DNA of 64,000 bases, taken from Pseudonocardia sp. DSM 110487. Its GTDB lineage: Bacteria; Actinomycetota; Actinomycetes; Mycobacteriales; Pseudonocardiaceae. The DNA lies in assembly GCF_019468565.1 (NCBI RefSeq), contig NZ_CP080521.1, forward strand, positions 1,116,001 to 1,180,000. Direction: 5' to 3'. Below the pieces are notes generated by a model, which had not been told where the DNA came from, did not search any database, and saw nothing but the letters and a program-made list of their open reading frames with translations. The position numbers were made by a program, and so were the translations under genes. Positions 8,463 to 19,567 of this stretch are shown piece after piece (position 1 is the first letter of the stretch; each line of letters begins with the position of its first letter).

Positions 8463-8505
8463 TTCGGCGCGTTCCTGGGTCGTTTTTGCCCGTTTCCGCG
8501 CCGAA
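8463..8505. repeat. Hairpin with 9-bp perfect stem
   Basis: TTCGGCGCG (8463-8471) pairs with CGCGCCGAA (8497-8505) around a 25-nt loop that contains a TTTTT run. Outside a 4-nt internal loop, TGATCA and CGATCA can extend the stem. Not next to a gene end, so a repeat element is more likely than a terminator. Confidence 0.5.
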
Positions 8506-8753
8506 GCCTCGATCATGGCCGTGGATCCGCCTCCGGTGGCGCCGCGCGCCCTGAGGGGCAGGCCTCTGGCCTGCCCGCGTTGCATGCCCCAGGGGTCGCA
8601 GAGGCTCGCGGGTCAAGGGTCGCGCAGCGATCGCGAAGCGACGCGCAGCGCCCTTGAGTCGTGAGGGGCGGCCCCGCACACTGCGCGGCGCCACCGGAGG
8701 CCCGCGAGACCGGCCGCCTGCCACGGACACACCATGCACCCCGCTTCCGCCGG

Positions 8754-8788
8754 CGCAACCCTTCTCGCCCCACGCCACCCAGCGACCG
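8754..8788 (-). repeat. Dispersed intergenic repeat, copy in opposite orientation to 36564
   Basis: Its reverse complement matches 36564-36598 at 29 of 35 positions, with shared cores TGGGTGGCGTGGG and GAGAAGGG. It lies about 85 bp before the AbiEi-like gene. Confidence 0.6.
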
Positions 8789-8874
8789 CGCGCGCCGGGC
8801 GACACCTGTCGCGTCGGCCGACACGGGGTGCGCGCCGTCGTCGTTCGCATCTGTGAACGGGACGGAACCAGACC

Positions 8875-9507
8875 ATGATCGATCCCGTCCGTGCCGGCAT
8901 GGTTCTGGAGCTCCTCCTCGCCCGCCAGGCGGGCGTGATCTCCCGCAAGCAGGCGATCCACGCAGGCCTCGGCGCGGCGGTCGTGGACCGGCTGGTGCGG
9001 ACGCGGCGGTGGCGGCCGCTTCATCCGCGGGTGTACTCGGTCTCCGGGTACGAGCCGGGTGACGAGGCGCGGGTATGGGCCGCCGTCCTGTGGGCCGGCG
9101 ATGGCGCGGTGCTCTCGGGTGCGGGGGCCGCGTGGTGGCACGGGCTGCTGCCCGAGGCGCCGCGCACGCTCGGCCTGACTGCGCCGGCGCGCAGGCGGGC
9201 GCGGCCGGGCGTCGTCGTGTGGAGCCGGCAGCTCGACGCGGCCGATCGGGCAGAGCACCGCGGCGTGCCCGTCACCGCACTCGGGCTGACCGTGCTGGAG
9301 GCCGCCGCGGAGCTCGGCGGGCCTGCGGGTGAACTCCTGCTCCACCGCACCCTGCGGGAGATCGGCTGGGCCGAGGTACTCGCCGCGTACCGTCGCAACC
9401 CCACGCTCGCCGGCAAGGCGCTCCTTTCGGCGGCCGCGGGCCGGCGCAGGCGTGATCTCCACCACCTCGAGGCGCGTATAGGGCCCCCCACCGGGGTGCG
9501 GAGGTGA
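8875..9507 (+). CDS. AbiEi-like antitoxin-family protein, shortened
   Basis: A 210-residue protein. The N-terminus has the winged-helix of AbiEi-type proteins (LLLARQAGVISRKQAIHAG, RTRRWRPLHPRVYSVSG). The middle has the conserved AVLWAGDGAVLSGAGAAWWHGLL and VPVTALGLTVLEAAAELG. Actinobacterial members are usually about 280-320 residues and end in a DUF559/Vsr-like domain. Here the protein stops after RRRRDLHHLEARIG, before that domain, and no matching continuation is seen before typA. No AbiEii-like toxin is adjacent. It may be a truncated relic or a regulator. Start ATG 8875 gives a natural N-terminus. Confidence 0.65.
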   Translation: MIDPVRAGMVLELLLARQAGVISRKQAIHAGLGAAVVDRLVRTRRWRPLHPRVYSVSGYEPGDEARVWAAVLWAGDGAVLSGAGAAWWHGLLPEAPRTLGLTAPARRRARPGVVVWSRQLDAADRAEHRGVPVTALGLTVLEAAAELGGPAGELLLHRTLREIGWAEVLAAYRRNPTLAGKALLSAAAGRRRRDLHHLEARIGPPTGVRR

Positions 9508-9560
9508 GGCTGTCCTCACTCCTGCGGCAAGTGTGGCGCCGAGTCGGGCTACCGTGAAGT

Positions 9561-11489
<1,929 letters not shown>

Positions 11490-11523
11490 CCGAAGGCGAC
11501 GGCACCTCCATACGGTGGAGAGC

Positions 11524-13344
11524 ATGAGTGGGATGCGGGCGTCGGGCTGTGCTGCGCTGGTCCTGGCGCTCGTCGTGGCGCTGGCCGCCTGCTCGAACGA
11601 GCCGGTGGCGCAGCCACCGCCCGCGCCGATCCCCACGCCGCAGCGGGAGCCGACCCGGCTCGTGGTCGGTGTCGACGACATGGGTGCCGGCTTCAACCCG
11701 CACCTGCTCGCCCACCAGTCGCCGGTCACCACCACGCTCGCCACGCTCGTGCTCCCGTCGGTGTTCCGCGCCGACGCGGACGGCACGATGCGCCTCGACC
11801 CGACGATCGCGACGAGCGCCGAGGTCACCGCCACCGAGCCGTTCACGGTGAGCTACGAGCTCAACCTGGAGGCCTCCTGGTCGACGAACGCGCCGATCGC
11901 GGCCGAGGACTTCGTCTACCTCTGGGAGCAGATGCGCAGCCAGCCGGGCGTCGCCGACGCGGCCGGCTACCAGCTCATCACCGAGGTGCGTTCCCGGGCA
12001 GGCGGCAAGGCGGTCGACGTCGTGTTCGCCCACCCCTACCCGGCGTGGCAGCACCTGTTCTCGGACCTGTTGCCCGCGCACATCCTCAAGGACGCCCCCG
12101 GCTCGTGGACGGGCGCGCTCACCGATGGGATCCCCGCGTCCGGCGGGCCGTTCCGCGTGACTCAGGTCGACCGGGCCCGCGGCGAGGTGCTGCTCGCCCG
12201 CAACGACCTGTACTGGGACACCCCGACCGTGCTCGACGAGCTCCTGCTGCGCAGGCTCGGGCCGCAGGAGCTGGCTCCCGCGCTGGCAGCGGGTGACGTG
12301 GACGTGGCAATGCCGGAGGCGGAGCCGGCCATCCGCACCGCGCTCGGCGGGCTGCAACCGCCCCCCGATCTGCAGCTGGCGCCGGAGCCGGTCGTCACGC
12401 AGCTGGGGATGCGCGCCGACGGCGGGCCGCTGGCCGATGCCCGGGTCCGCCGCGGTATCGCGATGCTGCTCGACCGCGAGGCGATCCGGGCGGCCGTGGC
12501 CCCCGAGTCGCTCCCCGCGGACGCGTTCGGCCTTGCGCCGTCACAGTCGGGGTACGCCTCGACCGCGCCCGCGGACGCGCCGCTGCGCCCCGACCCGGCC
12601 GCCGCCGCCCAGCTGCTCGCCAGCGCGGGCTGGAGCCGGGATCTCACAACCGGCCGGTGGGCGGTCGCGGGAGGCCCGGTGTCGCTGGTGATCGGCGCCG
12701 CGAACCAGCGGCTGGAGGACGTCGACGTCGCCCGCGCCGTCGCCGAGCAGCTCGACGCGGCCGGCATCGACGTCACGCTGGTGGGCCCGTCGGCCGTGGA
12801 CCTGTTCGGGCAGGCCGCGGTGTCTGCGGTCCCGCCGAGCCCGAGCCCCACCCCGTCGCCGACGACCCAGCCGGGAGCCGCGGGCGAAACCCCGGTCCCG
12901 TCGACCCCCGCCGCGCCCGTGACGACGTCGGCCGCAGCGGCCACCACCACCCCCGCGCTGCCCGCGACACCCGGCGGGGTGGAGGTCGACCTGATGGTGT
13001 TGCCGCGCACCGTTGGCGACGACCCGGGTACCGAGCTCGCCTCGGACTACGGTTGTCCGGCCCCCACGGCGCTCGTTCCCGACCCGCCGCGCCCGCCGAC
13101 CGGGTTCTGCTTCCCCGCACTGCGCCCGGCACTCGACGAGCTCGTGTCGGCCACCCCCCGCCCGGAGACGGCTGGCGCCGTCGAGCAGGTGCTCTGGGCG
13201 CAGCTGCCGTTCCTCCCGTTGTTCCAGCCGGTGAATCTGGTCGTGAGCACGCCCGCCGCAGGCGCGGCGACCGGCATCGGGCCCGGGCCGCTCACGTCCG
13301 GCCCCGTCACCGGAGCCCAGAAGTGGCGCGCTACCTCCGAGTAA
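11524..13344 (+). CDS. lpqW: LpqW-like lipoprotein of the SBP_bac_5 family
   Basis: A 606-residue protein with a lipoprotein signal (LVLALVVALAAC, lipidated C23). The solute-binding family 5 fold follows: an LVVGVDDMGAGFNPHL start, then WEQMRSQPGVADAAGYQLI and LLARNDLYWDTPTVLDEL. A low-complexity Pro/Ser/Thr/Ala segment of about 45 residues (near 437-482) interrupts the C-terminal lobe. Position right after typA matches mycobacterial lpqW, whose product influences lipomannan/lipoarabinomannan synthesis rather than peptide uptake. The next gene is a second family-5 binding protein with its own permeases, so this one may be an orphan with a regulatory role. ATG 11524 precedes the lipoprotein signal directly. 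Confidence 0.75.
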   Translation: MSGMRASGCAALVLALVVALAACSNEPVAQPPPAPIPTPQREPTRLVVGVDDMGAGFNPHLLAHQSPVTTTLATLVLPSVFRADADGTMRLDPTIATSAEVTATEPFTVSYELNLEASWSTNAPIAAEDFVYLWEQMRSQPGVADAAGYQLITEVRSRAGGKAVDVVFAHPYPAWQHLFSDLLPAHILKDAPGSWTGALTDGIPASGGPFRVTQVDRARGEVLLARNDLYWDTPTVLDELLLRRLGPQELAPALAAGDVDVAMPEAEPAIRTALGGLQPPPDLQLAPEPVVTQLGMRADGGPLADARVRRGIAMLLDREAIRAAVAPESLPADAFGLAPSQSGYASTAPADAPLRPDPAAAAQLLASAGWSRDLTTGRWAVAGGPVSLVIGAANQRLEDVDVARAVAEQLDAAGIDVTLVGPSAVDLFGQAAVSAVPPSPSPTPSPTTQPGAAGETPVPSTPAAPVTTSAAAATTTPALPATPGGVEVDLMVLPRTVGDDPGTELASDYGCPAPTALVPDPPRPPTGFCFPALRPALDELVSATPRPETAGAVEQVLWAQLPFLPLFQPVNLVVSTPAAGAATGIGPGPLTSGPVTGAQKWRATSE

Positions 13345-13345
13345 G

Positions 13346-13359
13346 TTACCGCGAGGTAA
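13346..13359. promoter_or_regulatory. Inverted repeat TTACC-N4-GGTAA before importer operon
   Basis: TTACCGCGAGGTAA starts just after the lpqW-like stop codon and lies 194 bp before the importer gene at 13553. The symmetry and the AT-rich half-sites in GC-rich DNA suggest a TetR-type operator, but no partner regulator is adjacent. The 207-bp gap 13345-13552 must contain the operon promoter; no convincing -35/-10 pair was seen. Two GGTCAC copies near 13387-13403 are a second possible signal. Confidence 0.3.
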
Positions 13360-13552
13360 TGGGATGTTGTCGCCCCGTTGGGTTCCGGTCACCCTTTGGT
13401 CACGATCGAGTGGCGGCGGATGACGGGCGCGAAAGCGCTTCCTACGGTGCCCTGGGTCGGTGCGCTGGTTCGTCACATGGGCCAGGTTTCGCCGAGCCGG
13501 TGACGGGACGCCCGACCCGGGGTGGTCCATCAGAGAGAGGTCAGGAAGTCCG

Positions 13553-15304
13553 ATGAGGAGATCGAGGGCTGCATCACTTGCCGCCATCGGGGTAGTGGCG
13601 ACACTGGTGCTCGCGGCCTGTGGCGGAGGTGACGGCGGCGACGGCGACGCCTCGGAAGGCGGGATCTACCAGGACTGCAAGGCCAGCCCGAACACCTGCA
13701 ACGCCGTGCCGGCCGCGCAGTTGCAGCAGGGCGGCTCGCTCACGTTCGCCATCGAGAAGAACCTCCCGAACTGGAACGTGAACTCCTCGGAGGGCAACGT
13801 CTTCGAGACCGGCATGACGGTCAAGGCCTTCCTGCCATGGACGTTCACCACCACGCCGGACCTCAAGCAGGTCGTCAACGAGAACCTCCTCGTCTCAGCG
13901 GAGCAGACCAGCACGAGCCCGCAGACCATCGTCTACGAGATCCGGCCGGAGGCCGTCTGGAACGACGGCACGCCGATCACCGCCGACGACTTCGTCTTCC
14001 AGTGGAAGACGATGAACGGCAAGGACTGCCCTGGCTGCAACGCGTCCAACAACTCCGGCTACAACCAGGTCCAGTCGATCACGGGCTCGAACGGTGGCAA
14101 GACCGTCACGCTGGTGTTCGCCACGCCGTACGCGGACTGGAAGAACCTCTTCGCCTCCGGCACGCCGCTCTACCCCGCGCACATCGCGGCCCAGCACGGT
14201 GACCTCAACACCCCCGACGGGCTCGCGGCCGCCTTCACGTGGCTCGGCGCCAACGTGCCGACCTACAGCGGCGGGGCGTACCAGATCCAGAACTGGCAGG
14301 ACAACGTCGCGCTGACCCTCGTGCCGAACCCCCAGTGGTACGGCAGGACGAAGCCCGCGCTCCAGCAGCTGATCGTGCGGGTGATCACGGAGGCGTCGCA
14401 GGAGCCGATCGCCCTGCAGAACAACGAGGTGCAGGTCATCTACCCGCAGCCGCAGGTCGACCTCGTGCAGCAGGTGCAGAACATCCCCGGCGTCTCGCAG
14501 TACCAGGGGCTCGGGCTCACATGGGAGCACCTCGACCTGAACCTGCAGAACGAGTTCCTGAAGGACGAGCCACTGCGGGACGCGATCTTCGCGGCCACCA
14601 GCGTGCAATCGATCATCGACTCGACCGTCGGCCAGTTCAACGAGGACGTCACGCCGCTCAAGAGCCACATGTTCGTCCCCGGCATCGACGGCTACGAGGA
14701 CTACCTGCCGCCGGAGCAGGGCAGCGGTGACGTCGAGCGCGCACGCCAGATCCTCACCGAGGCCGGCTACACGAACATCGCCGACGGCCAGCAGCTCACC
14801 AGGCCGGATGGTCGTGCCGTTCCGTCGTTCCGGATCCGCTACACCGTCGGCAACGCGATCCGCCAGACCACCGTGGAGCTGATCCAGGCGCAGCTGCGCC
14901 CGCTCGGTATCAACCTGGAGATCGTGCCGACCGACGACCTCGGGCAGACCACCGACAGCGGCGACTACGACATGATCGTCTTCGCGTGGGTGCAGACGCC
15001 TGCGTCGTTCAGCAACGCCGAGCAGACGTGGAACAGCACCTCGTCGCAGAACTTCGGGCAGTACCAGAACCCCGAGGTCGACCGGCTCATGCACGAGGCC
15101 GCCACCTCCACGGACCTGGCGGCCGCCCGTGACAAGCTCAACGAGGCCGGCCGGATCCTCGCCGAGGACGCCTACGTGCTGCCGCTCTACCAGAAGCCGA
15201 CGATCATCGCGGCTCAGGACGAGGTGGCGAACGCCCGGAACAACTCCTCGCTCGACGGCCCCACCTACAACATGGAGGAGTGGGGCCTGCGGGCAGCAGG
15301 CTGA
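13553..15304 (+). CDS. ABC importer solute-binding lipoprotein (family 5, peptide-type)
   Basis: A 583-residue protein with lipoprotein signal VVATLVLAAC (C23) and a GGGDGGDGD linker. Family 5 features follow: VYEIRPEAVWNDGTPITADDFVFQWKTM-type region (about 125-150), LVPNPQWYG and KPTIIAAQDEVANARNN near the end. It captures peptides, nickel chelates or similar small solutes outside the membrane and delivers them to the permeases encoded next. Four cysteines in CKASPNTC and CPGC are unusual for this family and may form disulphides. ATG 13553 is preceded by a purine-rich site (GAGAGAGG) and gives the signal peptide directly. Confidence 0.93.
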   Translation: MRRSRAASLAAIGVVATLVLAACGGGDGGDGDASEGGIYQDCKASPNTCNAVPAAQLQQGGSLTFAIEKNLPNWNVNSSEGNVFETGMTVKAFLPWTFTTTPDLKQVVNENLLVSAEQTSTSPQTIVYEIRPEAVWNDGTPITADDFVFQWKTMNGKDCPGCNASNNSGYNQVQSITGSNGGKTVTLVFATPYADWKNLFASGTPLYPAHIAAQHGDLNTPDGLAAAFTWLGANVPTYSGGAYQIQNWQDNVALTLVPNPQWYGRTKPALQQLIVRVITEASQEPIALQNNEVQVIYPQPQVDLVQQVQNIPGVSQYQGLGLTWEHLDLNLQNEFLKDEPLRDAIFAATSVQSIIDSTVGQFNEDVTPLKSHMFVPGIDGYEDYLPPEQGSGDVERARQILTEAGYTNIADGQQLTRPDGRAVPSFRIRYTVGNAIRQTTVELIQAQLRPLGINLEIVPTDDLGQTTDSGDYDMIVFAWVQTPASFSNAEQTWNSTSSQNFGQYQNPEVDRLMHEAATSTDLAAARDKLNEAGRILAEDAYVLPLYQKPTIIAAQDEVANARNNSSLDGPTYNMEEWGLRAAG

Positions 15305-15402
15305 GTTCGTCCTCCCGGGGCGGCCGCGCTGTCACCGCGGTCGCCCCGGGAGCGGCGTAGCCTCCCGAGCACCCGCCGTACCCCACCACCCGGAAGATCC
15401 CC

Positions 15403-16383
15403 ATGCTCGCCTTCGCCGTGCGGCGGATCGCGGTGTCTCTCCCGATCCTGCTGATCTCGACGTTCATCGTCTTCATGCTCGCGTCCCTTTCGGGGAACCC
15501 GCTGTCGCCGTTGCTGACGCGCAACCCGCCGCCCCCGCCGGAGTCGATCGCCCTCGAGGCGCAGCGGCTGCGCCTCGACCACCCGATCCTCGAGCGGTAC
15601 TGGATGTGGCTCACCGGGCTCTTCCGCGGTGACTTCGGCCCGTCGGTCCAGTCGAACCTCGATATCGGTGCCGAGACCGCGGGCCGCTTCATGGTCACGA
15701 TGCGCCTGATCGCGGTCGCGATGATCCTCGCGCTCGTGCTCGCCGTCGTGGTCGGCGTGATCAGCGCGGTGAAGCAGTACTCCAAGACCGACTACACGGC
15801 CACGTTCCTCGGCTTCCTGTTCCTCGCGATGCCGGCGTTCTGGCTCGCGATCCTGCTCAAACAGGCGGGGATCGACTTCAACAACGCCGTCGACGAGCAG
15901 GTCATCTACACGATCGGCGATTCCTCGGTGCCGCTCCCGCAGGGCTTCGGGGCGCAGGTCGCCGACATCGCTGGGCACATGGTCCTGCCGACGATCTCCC
16001 TCGCCCTGATCTCCTACGCGTCGTGGAGCCGCTATCAGCGCTCGTCGATGCTCGAGGTGATGAACAGCGACTACGTGCGGCTGGCCAGGGCGAAAGGGCT
16101 GTCGCGGCGCCGGGTGATGATCAAGCACGCCCTGCGCAACGCGCTGATCCCGCTCACCACCGTCACGGCCCTCGACCTCGCCTCGATCATCAGCGGCGCG
16201 GTGCTCACCGAGTCCGTGTTCCAGTGGCGCGGGATGGGTGACCTGCTGCTCAACGCGATCCGTACCGACGACGTGTACGTCGTGATGGCATGGCTGCTGG
16301 TCACCGCCACCGTGGTGATCGTGTTCAACCTGCTCGCCGACCTGCTCTACGCCGTCCTCGACCCCAGGATCCGCTATGCCTGA
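15403..16383 (+). CDS. Peptide-type ABC importer permease (DppB-like)
   Basis: A 326-residue permease with a characteristic DppB/OppB N-terminus (MLAFAVRRIAVSLPILLISTF) and five to six further helices. The cytoplasmic EAA loop RLARAKGLSRRRVMIKHALRNA, around 225-246, contacts the ATPase. The C-terminus NLLADLLYAVLDPRIRYA is standard. It overlaps the next permease gene by 8 bp, so the two are co-translated. One subunit of the 13.5-19.5 kb importer. Confidence 0.95.
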   Translation: MLAFAVRRIAVSLPILLISTFIVFMLASLSGNPLSPLLTRNPPPPPESIALEAQRLRLDHPILERYWMWLTGLFRGDFGPSVQSNLDIGAETAGRFMVTMRLIAVAMILALVLAVVVGVISAVKQYSKTDYTATFLGFLFLAMPAFWLAILLKQAGIDFNNAVDEQVIYTIGDSSVPLPQGFGAQVADIAGHMVLPTISLALISYASWSRYQRSSMLEVMNSDYVRLARAKGLSRRRVMIKHALRNALIPLTTVTALDLASIISGAVLTESVFQWRGMGDLLLNAIRTDDVYVVMAWLLVTATVVIVFNLLADLLYAVLDPRIRYA

Positions 16384-17317
16384 TCCACTGGCGCCCGAGA
16401 CGCCGGTGACGGCCCCGCAGGCCGGCCCCGGTACCCGGGCGGCGGCCGACCGCGAGTTCACCGTCGCCGAGCGCAGCCAGTTCCAGCTCGTGCTGCGCCG
16501 GTTCCTGCAGCACCGGCTCGCCGTGGGCAGCCTCGTCGTGCTCGTGCTGCTGATCCTGCTGGCCTATGTCGGCGGCGCCTTGTGGAAGTACGGCTTCGGC
16601 GAGTTCACCCCGGACAAGTCGGATGCACCGTCGCTCGACCACCCGTTCGGCACCGACGCCGCCGGCAAGGATCAGTTCGCGCAGGTGCTGCGCGGCACCC
16701 AGATCTCGCTGCAGATCGCCGTGCTCGTCGCGCTGTTCTCCACGGTCGTCGGCACGGTGTGGGGCGCGGTCGCCGGGTACTTCGGCGGGCTCACCGACAC
16801 GATCCTCATGCGGATCTCCGACCTCGTCCTCACGCTGCCGCTGCTGGCCGTCGCGGCCATGCTCGCGCACAACTTCGGCGGCTCGTGGTGGCTGATCTCC
16901 GTGGTCATCGCCGGCCTGTACTGGGCGTACGTGTCCCGCGTGGCTCGCGGGGTGGTGCTGTCGCTGCGGGAGAAGGAGTTCATCGAGGCGGCCAAGGCGC
17001 TGGGCGCCAGCGACGCGCGGATCATCTTCCGGCACCTGGTGCCCAACGCGCTCGGGTCGATCATCGTGAACGCCACGGTGCTCGTGGCGATCGCGATCCT
17101 GCTGGAGACGTCGCTGTCGTACCTCGGCTTCGGCGTGCGCCCGCCGGACACGTCGCTCGGCATCCTCGTCAGCGAGGCGCAGACGGCGCTCACCACCCGG
17201 CCGTGGCTGTTCTACTTCCCGGGCCTGTTCATCATCTTGATCGCCCTGACCATCAACTTCGTCGGCGACGGCCTGCGGGACGCGCTCGACCCGCAGCAGA
17301 CGAAGGTGCGCGCATGA
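16376..17317 (+). CDS. Peptide-type ABC importer permease (DppC-like)
   Basis: A 313-residue permease. A cytoplasmic N-terminal tail (about 40 residues, with ERSQFQLVLRRFLQHR) precedes the first helix (AVGSLVVLVLLILLAYVGG). The family motif HPFGTDAAGKDQFAQVLRGT follows, then the EAA loop FIEAAKALGASDARIIFRHL. It ends in NFVGDGLRDALDPQQ, the usual DppC C-terminus. The stop overlaps the ATG of the first ATPase (ATGA at 17314-17317). Confidence 0.95.
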   Translation: MPDPLAPETPVTAPQAGPGTRAAADREFTVAERSQFQLVLRRFLQHRLAVGSLVVLVLLILLAYVGGALWKYGFGEFTPDKSDAPSLDHPFGTDAAGKDQFAQVLRGTQISLQIAVLVALFSTVVGTVWGAVAGYFGGLTDTILMRISDLVLTLPLLAVAAMLAHNFGGSWWLISVVIAGLYWAYVSRVARGVVLSLREKEFIEAAKALGASDARIIFRHLVPNALGSIIVNATVLVAIAILLETSLSYLGFGVRPPDTSLGILVSEAQTALTTRPWLFYFPGLFIILIALTINFVGDGLRDALDPQQTKVRA

Positions 17318-18450
17318 CCCCGGAGGAGGATCTGCTGGCGGTGGCGCAGACCGACGGCGAGACCGCCCGCTCATCTCACGACGTGGTGCTGGAGGTCGAC
17401 GGCCTCACCGTCGGGTTCCTCACTGACGACGGCCTCGTCCAGGCCGTCCGCGGCGTGAGCTACCAGCTGCGCCGGGGCGAGGTGCTGGGCATCGTCGGCG
17501 AGTCGGGCTCGGGGAAGTCGGTCACGTCGATGGCCGTGATGGGGCTCCTGCCCGGATCGGCGAAGGTCGCGGGATCCGTGCGGTACGGCGGCAAGGAGCT
17601 CCTCGGCGCCCCGGACGCGGAGCTGGCGAAGATCCGCGGCCGCCGCATCGCGATGATCTTCCAGGACCCGATGACTTCGCTGAACCCGGTCTACACCGTC
17701 GGGTACCAGATCGCGGAGGCCGTGCGCGCCCACCACGACATCAGCAAGGCCGCCGCGCTGAAGCGGGCGGGTGAGCTGCTGGAGATCGTGCGCATCCCCA
17801 ACGCGAAGGCGCGGCTGGCCAGCTACCCGCACGAGCTCTCCGGCGGCATGCGGCAGCGCGTCGTCATCGCGATCGCGATGGCCAACGACCCGGACGTGAT
17901 CATCGCCGACGAGCCGACCACGGCACTCGACGTGACCGTGCAGGCGCAGATCCTCGACGCGCTCGACACCGCCCGCGAGGAGACCGGTGCCGCGATGGTG
18001 CTGATCACCCACGACCTCGGCGTGATCGCCGGGCGGGCCGACCGCGTCCTCGTGATGTACGCGGGCAGGCTCGTCGAGAGCGGCAGCGCGGAGGACGTCT
18101 TCTACACCCCGCGCATGCCGTACTCGCTCGGGCTGCTGGGCAGCCTGCCGCGGCTCGACCGCCCGTCGGAGCGACTCACCCCGATCCCCGGCGCACCGCC
18201 GTCGCTGGTCAACATGCCTCCCGGGTGCCCGTTCACCCCGCGCTGCCCGCTGGCCCGGGAAGTGTGCGACGAGGTGGAACCGCCGCTGGAGCCCACCACT
18301 GGCCCGGACCACACGGCCGCGTGCCACTTCTCCGATGAGCTGACGGGAGCCGAGGCAGGACAGCTCTTCCGCACGACTGTCGCCGACACCGCGGCGCTCG
18401 CCGAGTTCGTGCGCGAGACCGCCGATCTCGAATCGCAGGACAACGCATGA
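17314..18450 (+). CDS. Peptide-type ABC importer ATP-binding protein (DppD-like)
   Basis: A 378-residue ATPase. Walker [10 protein letters not shown] is at 62-70, the signature is [12 protein letters not shown], Walker [12 protein letters not shown], and the switch His lies in LITHDLGV. The C-terminal oligopeptide-transporter extension carries [14 protein letters not shown], the Cys pattern that holds an iron-sulphur cluster in some relatives (known for the family, not shown here). It extends about 50 residues beyond most DppD proteins, with an acidic tail. ATG 17314 overlaps the permease stop. Confidence 0.94.
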   Translation: MTPEEDLLAVAQTDGETARSSHDVVLEVDGLTVGFLTDDGLVQAVRGVSYQLRRGEVLGIVGESGSGKSVTSMAVMGLLPGSAKVAGSVRYGGKELLGAPDAELAKIRGRRIAMIFQDPMTSLNPVYTVGYQIAEAVRAHHDISKAAALKRAGELLEIVRIPNAKARLASYPHELSGGMRQRVVIAIAMANDPDVIIADEPTTALDVTVQAQILDALDTAREETGAAMVLITHDLGVIAGRADRVLVMYAGRLVESGSAEDVFYTPRMPYSLGLLGSLPRLDRPSERLTPIPGAPPSLVNMPPGCPFTPRCPLAREVCDEVEPPLEPTTGPDHTAACHFSDELTGAEAGQLFRTTVADTAALAEFVRETADLESQDNA

Positions 18451-19478
18451 CCGCCGCTTCCGTCGCCGCGCCGCCCGTGCTGAGCGTGCGCAACCTCGTC
18501 AAGCACTTCCCCGTGCGCTCCCGCGGGCTGCTGCGCCGCCAGGTCGGGGAGGTGCACGCGGTCTGCGGCGTCTCGTTCGAGCTCGCCGAGCGCGAGACCC
18601 TCGGCCTCGTCGGCGAGTCGGGGTGCGGCAAGAGCACCACGGCGCGCGTGCTGCTGAACCTGCAGCCCGCCACGTCGGGGGAGGTGTACTACGAGGGCCG
18701 CGAGCTCACGGCGCTCTCGCGCTCCGAGATGCGGTCGCTGCGCCGCGACCTGCAGATCGTGTTCCAGGACCCGTACGCGTCGCTCGACCCGCGGATGCCG
18801 GTGAACGAGATCATCGCCGAGCCGCTGCGCATCCACGGCCGCTACGGCGACGAGGGCCGCGCCGTCGTGCGCGACCTGCTGCGCACGGTCGGCCTGAAGC
18901 CCGAGCACGGCAACCGGTTCCCGCACGAGTTCTCCGGCGGCCAGCGCCAGCGCATCGGCGTGGCGCGGGCGCTCGCGCTGCGGCCCAAGGTGCTCGTGCT
19001 CGACGAGCCGGTGTCCGCGCTGGACGTCTCCATCCAGGCCGGCGTGCTCAACCTGCTCGACGAGCTGCAGTCCGAGCTGGGCCTGTCCTACCTGTTCGTC
19101 TCGCACGACCTGTCGGTGGTGCGCCACATCGCCGACCGCATCGCGGTGATGTACCTGGGCACGATCGTCGAGACGGGCACCTCCCACGAGCTGTTCGAGG
19201 GCCCTGCCCACCCCTACACCCAGGCGCTGATCTCCGCCATCCCGCTCCCGGACCCGCGCAAGGAGCGCGCCCGCGAGCGGATCACCGTGGTCGGCGACGT
19301 GCCGAGCCCGGCCGACCCGCCCAGCGGCTGCCGCTTCCGGACCCGCTGCCCGAAGTTCGCGAACGAGCTCACCGAGTCCGAGCGCACGGCGTGCGTCGAG
19401 CAGCCTCCCGAGCTGATCGACCGAGGCCACGGCCACCCCGCGGCCTGCCACTACGCGGAGCGCAAGAGCCTGCTCTGA
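18447..19478 (+). CDS. Peptide-type ABC importer ATP-binding protein (DppF-like)
   Basis: A 343-residue ATPase. Walker [10 protein letters not shown] is at 56-64, the signature [15 protein letters not shown], Walker [12 protein letters not shown], and the switch His lies in VSHDLSVV. The C-terminal domain has CRFRTRCPKFANE. It starts on the ATGA overlap with the DppD-like gene and is the last gene of the five-gene importer operon. The next gene is a separate regulator 89 bp on. Confidence 0.95.
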   Translation: MTAASVAAPPVLSVRNLVKHFPVRSRGLLRRQVGEVHAVCGVSFELAERETLGLVGESGCGKSTTARVLLNLQPATSGEVYYEGRELTALSRSEMRSLRRDLQIVFQDPYASLDPRMPVNEIIAEPLRIHGRYGDEGRAVVRDLLRTVGLKPEHGNRFPHEFSGGQRQRIGVARALALRPKVLVLDEPVSALDVSIQAGVLNLLDELQSELGLSYLFVSHDLSVVRHIADRIAVMYLGTIVETGTSHELFEGPAHPYTQALISAIPLPDPRKERARERITVVGDVPSPADPPSGCRFRTRCPKFANELTESERTACVEQPPELIDRGHGHPAACHYAERKSLL

Positions 19479-19567
19479 CCAGGCTTGCACCGGGAGCGCG
19501 CCTGCCCCGGGCTTCACACGGACAAGATCGCGGCGAGTGGTGTGAGCGCGACAGGGCTACGGTCGCC

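Larger units (their letters stand above)
8230..8874. other. 645-bp intergenic stretch of repeats, no supported gene
   Basis: No frame shows protein-like composition; open frames here are short and differ by strand only because of GC bias. The stretch holds a 14-bp palindrome (ACCCGTCGACGGGT, 8263-8276), a long hairpin (8463-8505) and two members of a dispersed repeat (8250-8273 and 8754-8788) that recurs at 36564-36598. Short internal repeats such as GCGATCGCGAAGCGACGCGC occur near 8625-8650. It looks like an accumulation of small intergenic repeats. Confidence 0.6.

Noticed and set aside
8400..8585. Possible 61-residue protein on the minus strand
   Set aside because: It lies wholly within palindromic, repeat-rich sequence; codon-like composition is absent.
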